NCBI GenBank assembly: GCA_900555035.1
Contig: USJX01000023.1
Location: forward strand, 1 to 37,688
DNA length: 37,688 nucleotides
Direction of reading: 5' to 3'
Origin: an uncultured Prevotella sp.
Lineage (GTDB): Bacteria > Bacteroidota > Bacteroidia > Bacteroidales > Bacteroidaceae
This document shows positions 32,206 through 37,688 of this stretch, piece by piece. The stretch's first letter is position 1; each line of letters opens with the position of its first letter. Below the pieces are notes generated by a model. That model worked only from the letters and a program-made list of their open reading frames with translations. It was not told where the DNA came from and did not search any database. A program made the translations under genes and the position numbers.

Positions 32206-33108
32206 ATGACAAGCAGTAATAAAGTGAAAGGCTTTGGCAGTAATAAAGTGAAAGGCTTTGCGGCGGGCGTTGTAGCTGCCGTGTGTTATGGTACCAATCC
32301 TTTGGGTACGTTGGTGCTCTATGGTGACGGATTCAATTCCAGTTCGGTGCTCATCTATCGCTATCTTCTGGCGGTATTGATGTTTGCCGTGGTGATGCTG
32401 TTCCGCAAGGAGAGTTTCAAGGTGAAGTGGGGACACATGATTCGTCTTGCCACGCTGGGCTGTATGTTCTCCCTCTCGTCGGCAACGCTCTACGTCAGTT
32501 TCCACTACATGGCGGCGGGAATAGCCAGCACCATCCTCTTCGTCTATCCCATCATGACGGCGATACTGATGACGGTATTCTTCCATGAGAAGGTGACGTG
32601 GACCACCACGCTCGCCATTCTGCTGGCAGTATCGGGAGTGGGCTTGCTCTATCAGGGCGACGGCAACGACAAGTTGAGCACGGCTGGTTTTGCGCTGGTG
32701 ATGTGTTCGTCGCTGCTTTATTCGCTCTACATCATCTCGGTGAACCAGTGGAAGAATCCGGGCATGTCGAACATTAAGTTCACCTTCTACATTCTGGTGT
32801 TCGGACTCATCACGATGCTCATCTATTCGTTCATAGCGGGCGAGAAGATTCAGATGTTGCAAACTCCGGTGCAATGGGCTTATGCCGCCCAGCTTGCATT
32901 ATTGCCAACGGTATTGTCGCTTTTCTTCATGACCATTTCCATCAATCTCATCGGCAGCACGCCAGCCGCCATCATGGGAGCCTTGGAGCCTGTAACGGCG
33001 GTCATCATCGGCGTCTGCATTTTCGGCGAGAGTTTCTCCCTTCAGCTTGCCATCGGCATCCTCGCCATCCTTGCAGGTGTAACAATTATCATAGCCAGGA
33101 AGAAATAA
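32206..33108 (+). CDS. EamA/DMT-family transporter
   Basis: A 300-residue membrane protein with ten hydrophobic segments in two related halves, each an EamA domain. The first half starts GFAAGVVAAVCYGTNPLGTL and has YVSFHYMAAGIASTILFVYP; the second has GFALVMCSSLLYSLYIISVN and ends AAIMGALEPVTAVIIGVCIF, GESFSLQLAIGILAILAGVT. Members export or import small metabolites; substrate unknown. The first codons contain a perfect 24-bp tandem duplication giving SNKVKGFG-SNKVKGFA, so the N-terminal tail is eight residues longer than it would be otherwise. It stands alone between its own promoter (32073-32080) and the terminator at 33148-33185. Confidence 0.87.
   Translation: MTSSNKVKGFGSNKVKGFAAGVVAAVCYGTNPLGTLVLYGDGFNSSSVLIYRYLLAVLMFAVVMLFRKESFKVKWGHMIRLATLGCMFSLSSATLYVSFHYMAAGIASTILFVYPIMTAILMTVFFHEKVTWTTTLAILLAVSGVGLLYQGDGNDKLSTAGFALVMCSSLLYSLYIISVNQWKNPGMSNIKFTFYILVFGLITMLIYSFIAGEKIQMLQTPVQWAYAAQLALLPTVLSLFFMTISINLIGSTPAAIMGALEPVTAVIIGVCIFGESFSLQLAIGILAILAGVTIIIARKK
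32213..32260 (+). repeat. Perfect 24-bp tandem duplication in the EamA start region
   Basis: Two identical 24-base units (32213-32236 and 32237-32260) each begin GCAGTAATAAAGTG. The unit is a multiple of three, so the frame is kept and the protein repeats SNKVKGF. It begins 7 bases after the start codon. Confidence 0.92.
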
Positions 33109-33141
33109 AGGGAAGAAGATAAAAGATTAGAAATTAGAAGA

Positions 33142-33185
33142 AATAAAAAATCCTAAGATACAGAGAACGATGTATCTTAGGATTT
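33142..33185. terminator. Bidirectional terminator, copy 1 of an identical 44-bp repeat
   Basis: AAATCCTAAGATACA (33148-33162), loop GAGAACGA, TGTATCTTAGGATTT (33171-33185): a perfect 15-bp stem with A-run and T-rich side. It ends both the EamA gene (plus) and the AAA-ATPase gene (minus). The full 44 bases recur without change at 35033-35076. Confidence 0.85.
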
Positions 33186-33217
33186 CTATTTTCTTATACA
33201 TTTTCATACTTCTCCTC

Positions 33218-34966
33218 TTACACCTCATCCATTCTGTACAATTTCCAACCATCAAATTGCAGGATGATTCTGTGCAACCGGGTGCCCTGACGAAGCGCTT
33301 CTACCCTTGGAGCCTCAGCGTATCGCTTGATTTGCGTTTCAGCATCTGCCCATTGTTTTTGGATGGCAGCCTGATAAGCCTCAGCAGTCATACCTTTCTC
33401 CTTCTTAGGAATCAGCTTCAACTCCAAGATATAACTGTGCTTCGTCGGATAATGAGTCAAATCCGGCAAAAGGAAGAAATCACAGAAACCATGATTCAAC
33501 TCTAACTCCGGAGCCGTACAATAGTAATTATTCAGATTCAAATACGCCATGAAGAAACCCTGCAGATTGCGCTCAGCCTCAATACCATCACGCACAGACG
33601 AAACCTTAGCATAACTATCTGCCAAAAACTGCAAACCCTCACGCCATTTACCATCATACGCCATATCATAATAATAGTCTGTAAGCTGATTGGTGTTCAG
33701 ATACGCCTTCTCCGAAAACATCTCCAGCAAATAACTGTAATACTGCTTCCTCACATTATTATTCGGAATCCCAAGAATCAGTTTATCCCCTCGGGTGGCC
33801 TTGATGGTAAGCATGCCGTAATAGAACAGCAGGCTTGGGAAGACATCGGGATCCGTAATTTGATGTGCCGGGAAAGTTTCCTCCAGTCGGCAGGTTATCT
33901 CGCCCGTCTCGGCAATATTCCTGATAATGCCCTTGCGGTCGCCATCCAGTTTGTCGAGATTGATAAGCCGGCGCATCTTGTTGTAATCCGTCTTGGTATT
34001 AGGATCAATCATCTCCTTCGGAGCCTCACCCGAACTCATGTAATTGCGGAGATAATAGAGAATCATATCGCAATTAAACACCTTGCTCTGAGTTTCCAAA
34101 GCATCCGCCGAGAAACAATAGTTATCATACCAGGGTTTCATGTTACTGATAATCGCCTCAATATCGCTATCTGGACGGATGGCTCCCTTTTCCTTATAAT
34201 AGGTAAACATCTCCCGAACATCCTCCGTAGAAAAGCCCAACATCTGGTTGAATTCCGGCTTCGTAGAAATAATATGCCAGCCGATGTTGAAACCACTCGT
34301 CACATCATCCAGGGTCACAGGACTTACTCCCGTGATGAAAATCCTGTCGAAATTACCTTTGAACTTCTTGAAGATATCACGATAGAAACCTTCGGCATGG
34401 GTGATTGCCCAATACACATCCTCACCCTGTTCGTTAAGCACGGTGTTGGTGAAGTTGTCGTATTCGTCGATAATCAGGTAAAGAGGGTATCTTTTGGATT
34501 TCGCCTCGTTCAAGATAACAGCCAGTTTGCCCGTCGCTGTTTCTGTTTCCTCCACCTTTTTAATTGCATACTCGCTATAATATTCCTGATAATCCCGGAT
34601 AAAGCCGTCCAATTCCACGCCCAGATAAAAATTGAAGTTCTGCTCAAGCTTTTCTATGCTGCCTCCTACCTGTGAAAAGTCGAGATGAAGAACCTGGAAT
34701 TTACCCTGCAAGGGAGTAGGATGCTTGCCTATCCACAAATCACCAAACCACGCATCAAACCTATTTCGGGTTCGTATGTCGTAATAAGCATGGAGCATGC
34801 TGATGAATACGCTCTTGCCAAAACGGCGAGGGCGAATAAAAAAGAGATTGTCTGCCTCGTCTTCCAAAAGAGGCAGATACATGGTCTTATCCACGTAATA
34901 CTGATTTCGCTCCACAACTTTCACGAAATCCGAAACTCCATATGGTACTCTTTTTACATTCTCCAT
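33218..34966 (-). CDS. AAA-ATPase-like protein with C-terminal PDDEXK nuclease domain
   Basis: A 582-residue cytosolic protein of the PF09820 + PF08011 type. The N-terminal part has VPYGVSDFVKVVERNQYYVD, KTMYLPLLE, FFIRPRRFGKSVFISMLHAY (P-loop-like), LYLIIDEYDNFTNTVL (Walker B) and IFITGVSPVTLDDVTSGFN. The C-terminal nuclease domain is present: GFCDFFLLPDLT gives the Asp, HSYILELKLIPKKEKG the E-x-K pair, then QIKRYAEAPRVEAL. It is the intact counterpart of the damaged gene at 17143-18374, though only distantly similar. A minus-strand -7 box TACTTTTG lies at 35000-34993. The family is abundant in gut Bacteroidota and its role is not established; mobile-element or defence links have been proposed. 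The gene is enclosed by two identical 44-bp hairpins. Confidence 0.85.
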   Translation of the reverse strand: MENVKRVPYGVSDFVKVVERNQYYVDKTMYLPLLEDEADNLFFIRPRRFGKSVFISMLHAYYDIRTRNRFDAWFGDLWIGKHPTPLQGKFQVLHLDFSQVGGSIEKLEQNFNFYLGVELDGFIRDYQEYYSEYAIKKVEETETATGKLAVILNEAKSKRYPLYLIIDEYDNFTNTVLNEQGEDVYWAITHAEGFYRDIFKKFKGNFDRIFITGVSPVTLDDVTSGFNIGWHIISTKPEFNQMLGFSTEDVREMFTYYKEKGAIRPDSDIEAIISNMKPWYDNYCFSADALETQSKVFNCDMILYYLRNYMSSGEAPKEMIDPNTKTDYNKMRRLINLDKLDGDRKGIIRNIAETGEITCRLEETFPAHQITDPDVFPSLLFYYGMLTIKATRGDKLILGIPNNNVRKQYYSYLLEMFSEKAYLNTNQLTDYYYDMAYDGKWREGLQFLADSYAKVSSVRDGIEAERNLQGFFMAYLNLNNYYCTAPELELNHGFCDFFLLPDLTHYPTKHSYILELKLIPKKEKGMTAEAYQAAIQKQWADAETQIKRYAEAPRVEALRQGTRLHRIILQFDGWKLYRMDEV

Positions 34967-34992
34967 AATCCTGCGTTTTTAATTCTATCCTG

Positions 34993-35000
34993 CAAAAGTA
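34993..35000 (-). promoter_or_regulatory. -7 promoter box of the intact AAA-ATPase gene
   Basis: Minus-strand TACTTTTG (35000-34993) fits TAnnTTTG and lies 26 bases before the start codon at 34966. Confidence 0.55.
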
Positions 35001-35032
35001 AGCAAAAATATCGTAATCACAAAATTATATGC

Positions 35033-35076
35033 AATAAAAAATCCTAAGATACAGAGAACGATGTATCTTAGGATTT
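35033..35076. terminator. Terminator, copy 2 of the identical 44-bp repeat
   Basis: Same 15-bp stem and 8-base loop as 33142-33185, identical over 44 bases. It ends the minus-strand gene at 35110-35973 and lies upstream of the AAA-ATPase promoter. Confidence 0.85.
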
Positions 35077-35109
35077 TTCTTTTATGTAGTTTCTTTCAAG
35101 AAAGGAAGG

Positions 35110-35973
35110 CTAGCTTTCTTTCAAATGCTCTATTTGTTCTTGCGCCAAGTCTGTGACTTCAATTATTTCAGAAATAGAGAGACCGAGGTTTAGGAGATTT
35201 CGGGCGATTTGCAAGACTTTGTTTAATTCGGCTTCCTTTCTTCCTTCTTCTAGACCTTTCTGGTAGCTGTCATCCAGGAGGGTTCTTTCAACACTTACCG
35301 AATCCCAGAACTTGTCGTAGACTCTGAGTTCTACATCTGTAAAGTCGAAAATCTCCAGCTCTTCTATGGCTTTGCCAATCTCCGAATCATTAAGTAGTTC
35401 TGACGGAATCTCCTGGGTGTCTTCATCGATTTCCGTGAGGAATCTGAGCCACAGCATCATCATACGATTGTTCGTGATGGATTGAGGGGTGAACTTTGGA
35501 AGTTCGATAAAGGTGAAGTGCAGGTCTTCAATCACCTGATGGGTATCCTTATCGTACACGATGCGGTAGTTGTGGATGAACTCTGGAGTATCATATTTAA
35601 AAGTGTTGTTTATCAGATTGAGTGAATATGTAGGATATTGGGCAAAGTATTTCTTTTGCTTTATCGCTGGATTCACGTAGAGTTCTGATGCCTGGAATTG
35701 TACTCGCTGTTCGAAGAAATTAGACCACTCTATTCGTATCACGACGCAGAATTTGTTGCTCTTTGCATCTGTGCAGAGTATGTTCGCGATAGCATACCTG
35801 TAACTGTTGATTTCGGGCACAAGTTCTGTTGGCAGATACTCTATCTCGTGTATCTGCTCTTCTTCGCTGAGTGGCAAAAGTGCGTTCAGAAGGCTGATTA
35901 GTCTTGCTGGATGATTGCCGAATATCTTCTTGAACGTAAGGTTTGCCTTAGGGTCTAAGTACTTTATAATCAT
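35110..35973 (-). CDS. Rpn/PDDEXK_2-family protein, catalytic residues apparently lost
   Basis: A 287-residue protein that starts IIKYLDPKANLTFKKIFGNH, the typical start of the PF12784 'PD-(D/E)XK nuclease transposase' (Rpn-like) family, followed by LISLLNALLPL and a tail rich in charged helices (EEGRKEAELNKVLQIARNLL). The nuclease core normally reads about D-V-x-C-x-D...F-I-V-E-M-Q. Here the aligned segments are NILCTD and FCVVIR, so the first Asp is Asn and the E-x-Q is V-x-R. The alignment was anchored on the downstream FFEQR. The protein is probably not an active nuclease. It starts 6 bases after the PepSY-like gene, so both are on one transcript. Confidence 0.8.
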   Translation of the reverse strand: MIIKYLDPKANLTFKKIFGNHPARLISLLNALLPLSEEEQIHEIEYLPTELVPEINSYRYAIANILCTDAKSNKFCVVIRIEWSNFFEQRVQFQASELYVNPAIKQKKYFAQYPTYSLNLINNTFKYDTPEFIHNYRIVYDKDTHQVIEDLHFTFIELPKFTPQSITNNRMMMLWLRFLTEIDEDTQEIPSELLNDSEIGKAIEELEIFDFTDVELRVYDKFWDSVSVERTLLDDSYQKGLEEGRKEAELNKVLQIARNLLNLGLSISEIIEVTDLAQEQIEHLKES

Positions 35974-35979
35974 CTGTCT

Positions 35980-36426
35980 TTATCTGTCGATTTCCTCACG
36001 GATGAATTCGCCGCTATAGGTATAATAGAGGTCAAATCCTGGAATATCGATTTCATATCCGCCAACCTCTTTTTCTATCTTGTAAGGCTTCAGACCAGGA
36101 TATCTCTTTGCGATGTCCGCCAGGATGGCGGCAGGGATGATGCCTGCTGGCAGGGTAGAGTATTTACACTCAATACTCGTCCACTCTCCCTTTTCATTGA
36201 ACTCCACTTGAGTGCCGTCGTTGAGCCATACTTCATATTCCCACGTGCCGTTGTCTTTCTCCTTCTCCACACGGGAGTATGTTGCATCTGCAAAATATTG
36301 CTTTACAAACAGCTGTGCCGTTGTTGGCAAATCTGCGTAACCAATCTCGTTATCATCGCTGTGGCACGATACTGTGATGAGTGCCAGTAACATGGCGAAG
36401 AATGCTGTAATGAATGTTCTTTTCAT
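35980..36426 (-). CDS. PepSY-like secreted lipoprotein
   Basis: A 148-residue protein with signal peptide ending ITVSC (Cys21, plausible lipobox). The mature part has two related repeats of the small PepSY-like/BLIP-like fold common in Bacteroidota: LPTTAQLFVKQYFADATYSR, then WEYEVWLNDGTQVEFNEKGE; and IPAAILADIAKRYPGLKPYK, then YEIDIPGFDLYYTYSGEFIR. Proteins of this type are periplasmic and of unknown function; inhibition of proteases or binding of small ligands has been suggested for relatives. It is the first gene of a transcript with the Rpn-like gene and is preceded by a duplicated promoter box. Confidence 0.75.
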   Translation of the reverse strand: MKRTFITAFFAMLLALITVSCHSDDNEIGYADLPTTAQLFVKQYFADATYSRVEKEKDNGTWEYEVWLNDGTQVEFNEKGEWTSIECKYSTLPAGIIPAAILADIAKRYPGLKPYKIEKEVGGYEIDIPGFDLYYTYSGEFIREEIDR

Positions 36427-36508
36427 GTTGCTAATGTTTTTGCTTTGAGTTACTAAATATTTTATTTAATCTCTTGAACCAATACTACTTGCTAGTTGTC
36501 TGGTTCGT

Positions 36509-36545
36509 ATTTTCTGCTGCAAATATATTTTCTGCTGCAAATATA
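36509..36545 (-). promoter_or_regulatory. Tandemly duplicated -7 box upstream of the PepSY-like gene
   Basis: An 18-bp unit (ATTTTCTGCTGCAAATAT) occurs twice in direct tandem (36509-36526, 36527-36544). On the minus strand each copy gives TATATTTG, a TAnnTTTG box (36527-36520 and 36545-36538), 18 bp apart and about 95-115 bases before the start codon. Confidence 0.65.
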
Positions 36546-36644
36546 ATACAAAATCCAGAAATGATAATGATTCCAAACTTTAATTAACTATAATTCATGT
36601 TTTTTTCCTATTTCCCTATCTTCAGCAAATCCATTTTGAAATCA

Positions 36645-37286
36645 TCATTTGCTTTGATGAGGAACAGCAATCCAAACCTTATGTGTTCCGTTACCCACGC
36701 TCATCAGGGGAGGATTTTCTCTTGCCGTAATTCTTCGCAGATCTTCTGATGCAGCGGTGCGTTTCAGTTCGTTGATGTTGGCATAGGTTTGCAGGTTGAT
36801 GAATCCGTGTCGCTTGATAACATCCAGGGCACGATGGATTCGTTCTTCTTCTGTGTAGTGAGACTTGACGATTTGAGTCACTTCGCTCTCGCAACGCTCC
36901 AGGTCGGTTCCGATTTTCAGACGCTTTAGGAGGTTGGGAGCCATCTTGAAGTTCATGCCTTTTACACCCACTTTCCGATAGGGCATCTTGTCGGCATTGC
37001 CCTCCAATTCCTTGGGCTTGTCATCTTCAAAACCGATGGAGAGGGAGAAGGTTCCGATGCCATCGAGCTTTACGTTGTAGCCCATCGAAAGCATGGTGAC
37101 AAGAATATCGGAGATGTTCTCCAATACTGCCTTGGTGGTGCTGGGAGCGATGCCGAGGTTGTAGCCCTTCATCTTTTCCACGATGTCGTTGGTATCCATC
37201 GTTCGGTTGGTTACCACCTTTGGGTAAACGGTTCTTCTGCCCGTATTACGAAGGTCGTTCATCTCTTGCAGTTTGTAATTAGCCAT
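36645..37286 (-). CDS. HU-like DNA-binding protein with C-terminal extension
   Basis: A 213-residue cytosolic protein. Residues about 1-125 are an HU/IHF-type domain of the HU-HIG kind common in Bacteroidota: TVYPKVVTNRTMDTNDIVEK, STTKAVLENISDILVTMLSM, GYNVKLDGIGTFSLSIGF and then VGVKGMNFKMAPNLLKRLK. The C-terminal 85 residues are a helical extension (YTEEERIHRALDVIKRHGFI, LQTYANINELKRTAASEDLR) that could be a second DNA-binding or partner-binding unit. Such proteins bend DNA and act in chromosome or mobile-element structure. The start at 37286 is supported by the conserved MANYKLQEMNDLRNTG. A -7 box at 37477-37470 implies a leader of nearly 180 bases containing four palindromic repeats. Confidence 0.75.
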   Translation of the reverse strand: MANYKLQEMNDLRNTGRRTVYPKVVTNRTMDTNDIVEKMKGYNLGIAPSTTKAVLENISDILVTMLSMGYNVKLDGIGTFSLSIGFEDDKPKELEGNADKMPYRKVGVKGMNFKMAPNLLKRLKIGTDLERCESEVTQIVKSHYTEEERIHRALDVIKRHGFINLQTYANINELKRTAASEDLRRITARENPPLMSVGNGTHKVWIAVPHQSK

Positions 37287-37302
37287 AGTCCTTTACTTTT
37301 TA

Positions 37303-37349
37303 AAATTGAAACATTCTTCAAGCATGCATTCTTAAATTGAAACATTCTT
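37303..37349. repeat. Direct repeat in the HU-like gene leader
   Basis: AAATTGAAACATTCTT occurs at 37303-37318 and 37334-37349, 31 bp apart, between the HU-like start codon and the 21-bp palindromic array. It may be a second set of binding or RNA sites. Confidence 0.7.
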
Positions 37350-37369
37350 TTTTTTATTCTCGTGATAGG

Positions 37370-37453
37370 TTCCATTCGCCATTGGCGTACGTCCATCCGG
37401 TGTCGGCGTATAAACGTCCGCCATTGTCGGATGTTCATCCGCCAGTGGCGGAT
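37370..37453. repeat. Four 21-bp palindromic repeats in the HU-like gene leader
   Basis: Four 21-base units (37370-37390, 37391-37411, 37412-37432, 37433-37453) share the core TCCGCCAnTGGCGGA. The last is a perfect 8-bp palindrome (ATCCGCCA-G-TGGCGGAT); the others have one to several changes. They lie downstream of the minus-strand -7 box and upstream of the start codon, so in RNA they could form a series of small hairpins, and in DNA a set of protein sites exactly two helical turns apart. Confidence 0.8.
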
Positions 37454-37469
37454 AGAACCTTTTCGCCTG

Positions 37470-37477
37470 CAAAGATA
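37470..37477 (-). promoter_or_regulatory. -7 promoter box of the HU-like gene
   Basis: Minus-strand TATCTTTG (37477-37470) fits TAnnTTTG, with TTG (37500-37498) about 20 bases further upstream as possible -33 contact. The remaining sequence to the window end (37501-37688) shows no gene that can be supported. Confidence 0.55.
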
Positions 37478-37688
37478 CAAAATAAAGGGGCAAAATGCAA
37501 GAGTTGTACCGGGAGATGGAGTCTCGGAAGCCGGGATAGGGGAGGATGATTATAGCGGATAAAGATGGTTGCGGTTTTTGAAAACCGAGAAAAATCAGAT
37601 AAAAAGGAAAAATATTAAGGCTAAAATTTGGTGTATTAAGTAACTGTTCAAAATTAATTTTATAAATATGAATAATTCACGAATAAGT

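Noticed and set aside
37370..37453. CRISPR array
   Set aside because: The 21-bp units are directly adjacent without spacers and no cas gene is present.
37259..37562. Short open frames with WR/IR heptad repeats
   Set aside because: The repeats come from the 21-bp palindromic DNA array and appear in several frames on both strands.
37668..37688. Possible gene start (ATG at 37668) at the window end
   Set aside because: Only seven codons are visible and no promoter box or family motif supports it.

Overview
The window reads as chromosome from a member of the Bacteroidota, most likely Prevotellaceae (Segatella/Prevotella-like). The basis is several intergenic regions with a TAnnTTTG-type -7 promoter box, a hybrid two-component system (sensor, kinase, receiver and AraC domain in one reading frame), NVEALA-type small secreted peptides beside six-bladed propeller lipoproteins, a Por/T9SS-like C-terminal tail, two PF09820 AAA-ATPase-like genes and an HU-like DNA-binding protein. 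The species is inferred from general knowledge, not from a database search.

Region 1 (1-5000) is visibly A+T-rich and repetitive in gene content. It holds two NVEALA-type peptide genes (54-326, 2942-3196), each upstream of a propeller lipoprotein gene (984-1994, 3279-4343), and then a CxxC thioredoxin-like lipoprotein (4336-4827). Between the two modules is a graveyard: a core-deleted IS4-type transposase, a 3' fossil of a third peptide gene, the 5' part of a group II intron and a probable second transposase remnant. Region 2 (5054-17026) is a tightly packed plus-strand gene train: transglutaminase-like lipoprotein, O-antigen-ligase-like membrane protein with a TPR-like tail, TolC-type outer-membrane protein, lipoprotein adaptor and two different RND permeases in tandem. 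Regions 1 and 2 together are the best candidate for an undescribed system: secreted four-cysteine peptides with surface propellers, redox and transglutaminase-type processing factors and a dedicated tripartite pump. That functional link is inference from gene order.

Region 3 (17143-31896) is richer in G+C and looks like a protein/peptide foraging locus. It has two paralogous secreted HExxH proteins (18585-19916 and 26573-28768), an S9 dipeptidyl-peptidase-like enzyme (20108-22282), a hybrid two-component regulator split by a frameshift at a run of seven Gs (22381-26461), an OPT-family oligopeptide transporter (29024-31003) and an aldose-epimerase-like protein (31027-31896). The first two secreted enzymes have nearly identical promoter regions, including CGATATT repeated 21 bp apart at the same distance from the -7 box, plus near-identical signal peptides. 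This is a candidate operator for the AraC domain encoded next door. A decayed AAA-ATPase/nuclease gene (17143-18374) separates regions 2 and 3.

Region 4 (32206-37688) holds an EamA transporter with a tandem duplication in its first codons, an intact AAA-ATPase/nuclease gene flanked by two identical 44-bp terminator hairpins, a PepSY-like lipoprotein with a duplicated promoter box, an Rpn/PDDEXK-type protein that seems to have lost its catalytic residues, and an HU-like protein whose leader contains four 21-bp palindromic repeats. No tRNA, rRNA or CRISPR array was seen.
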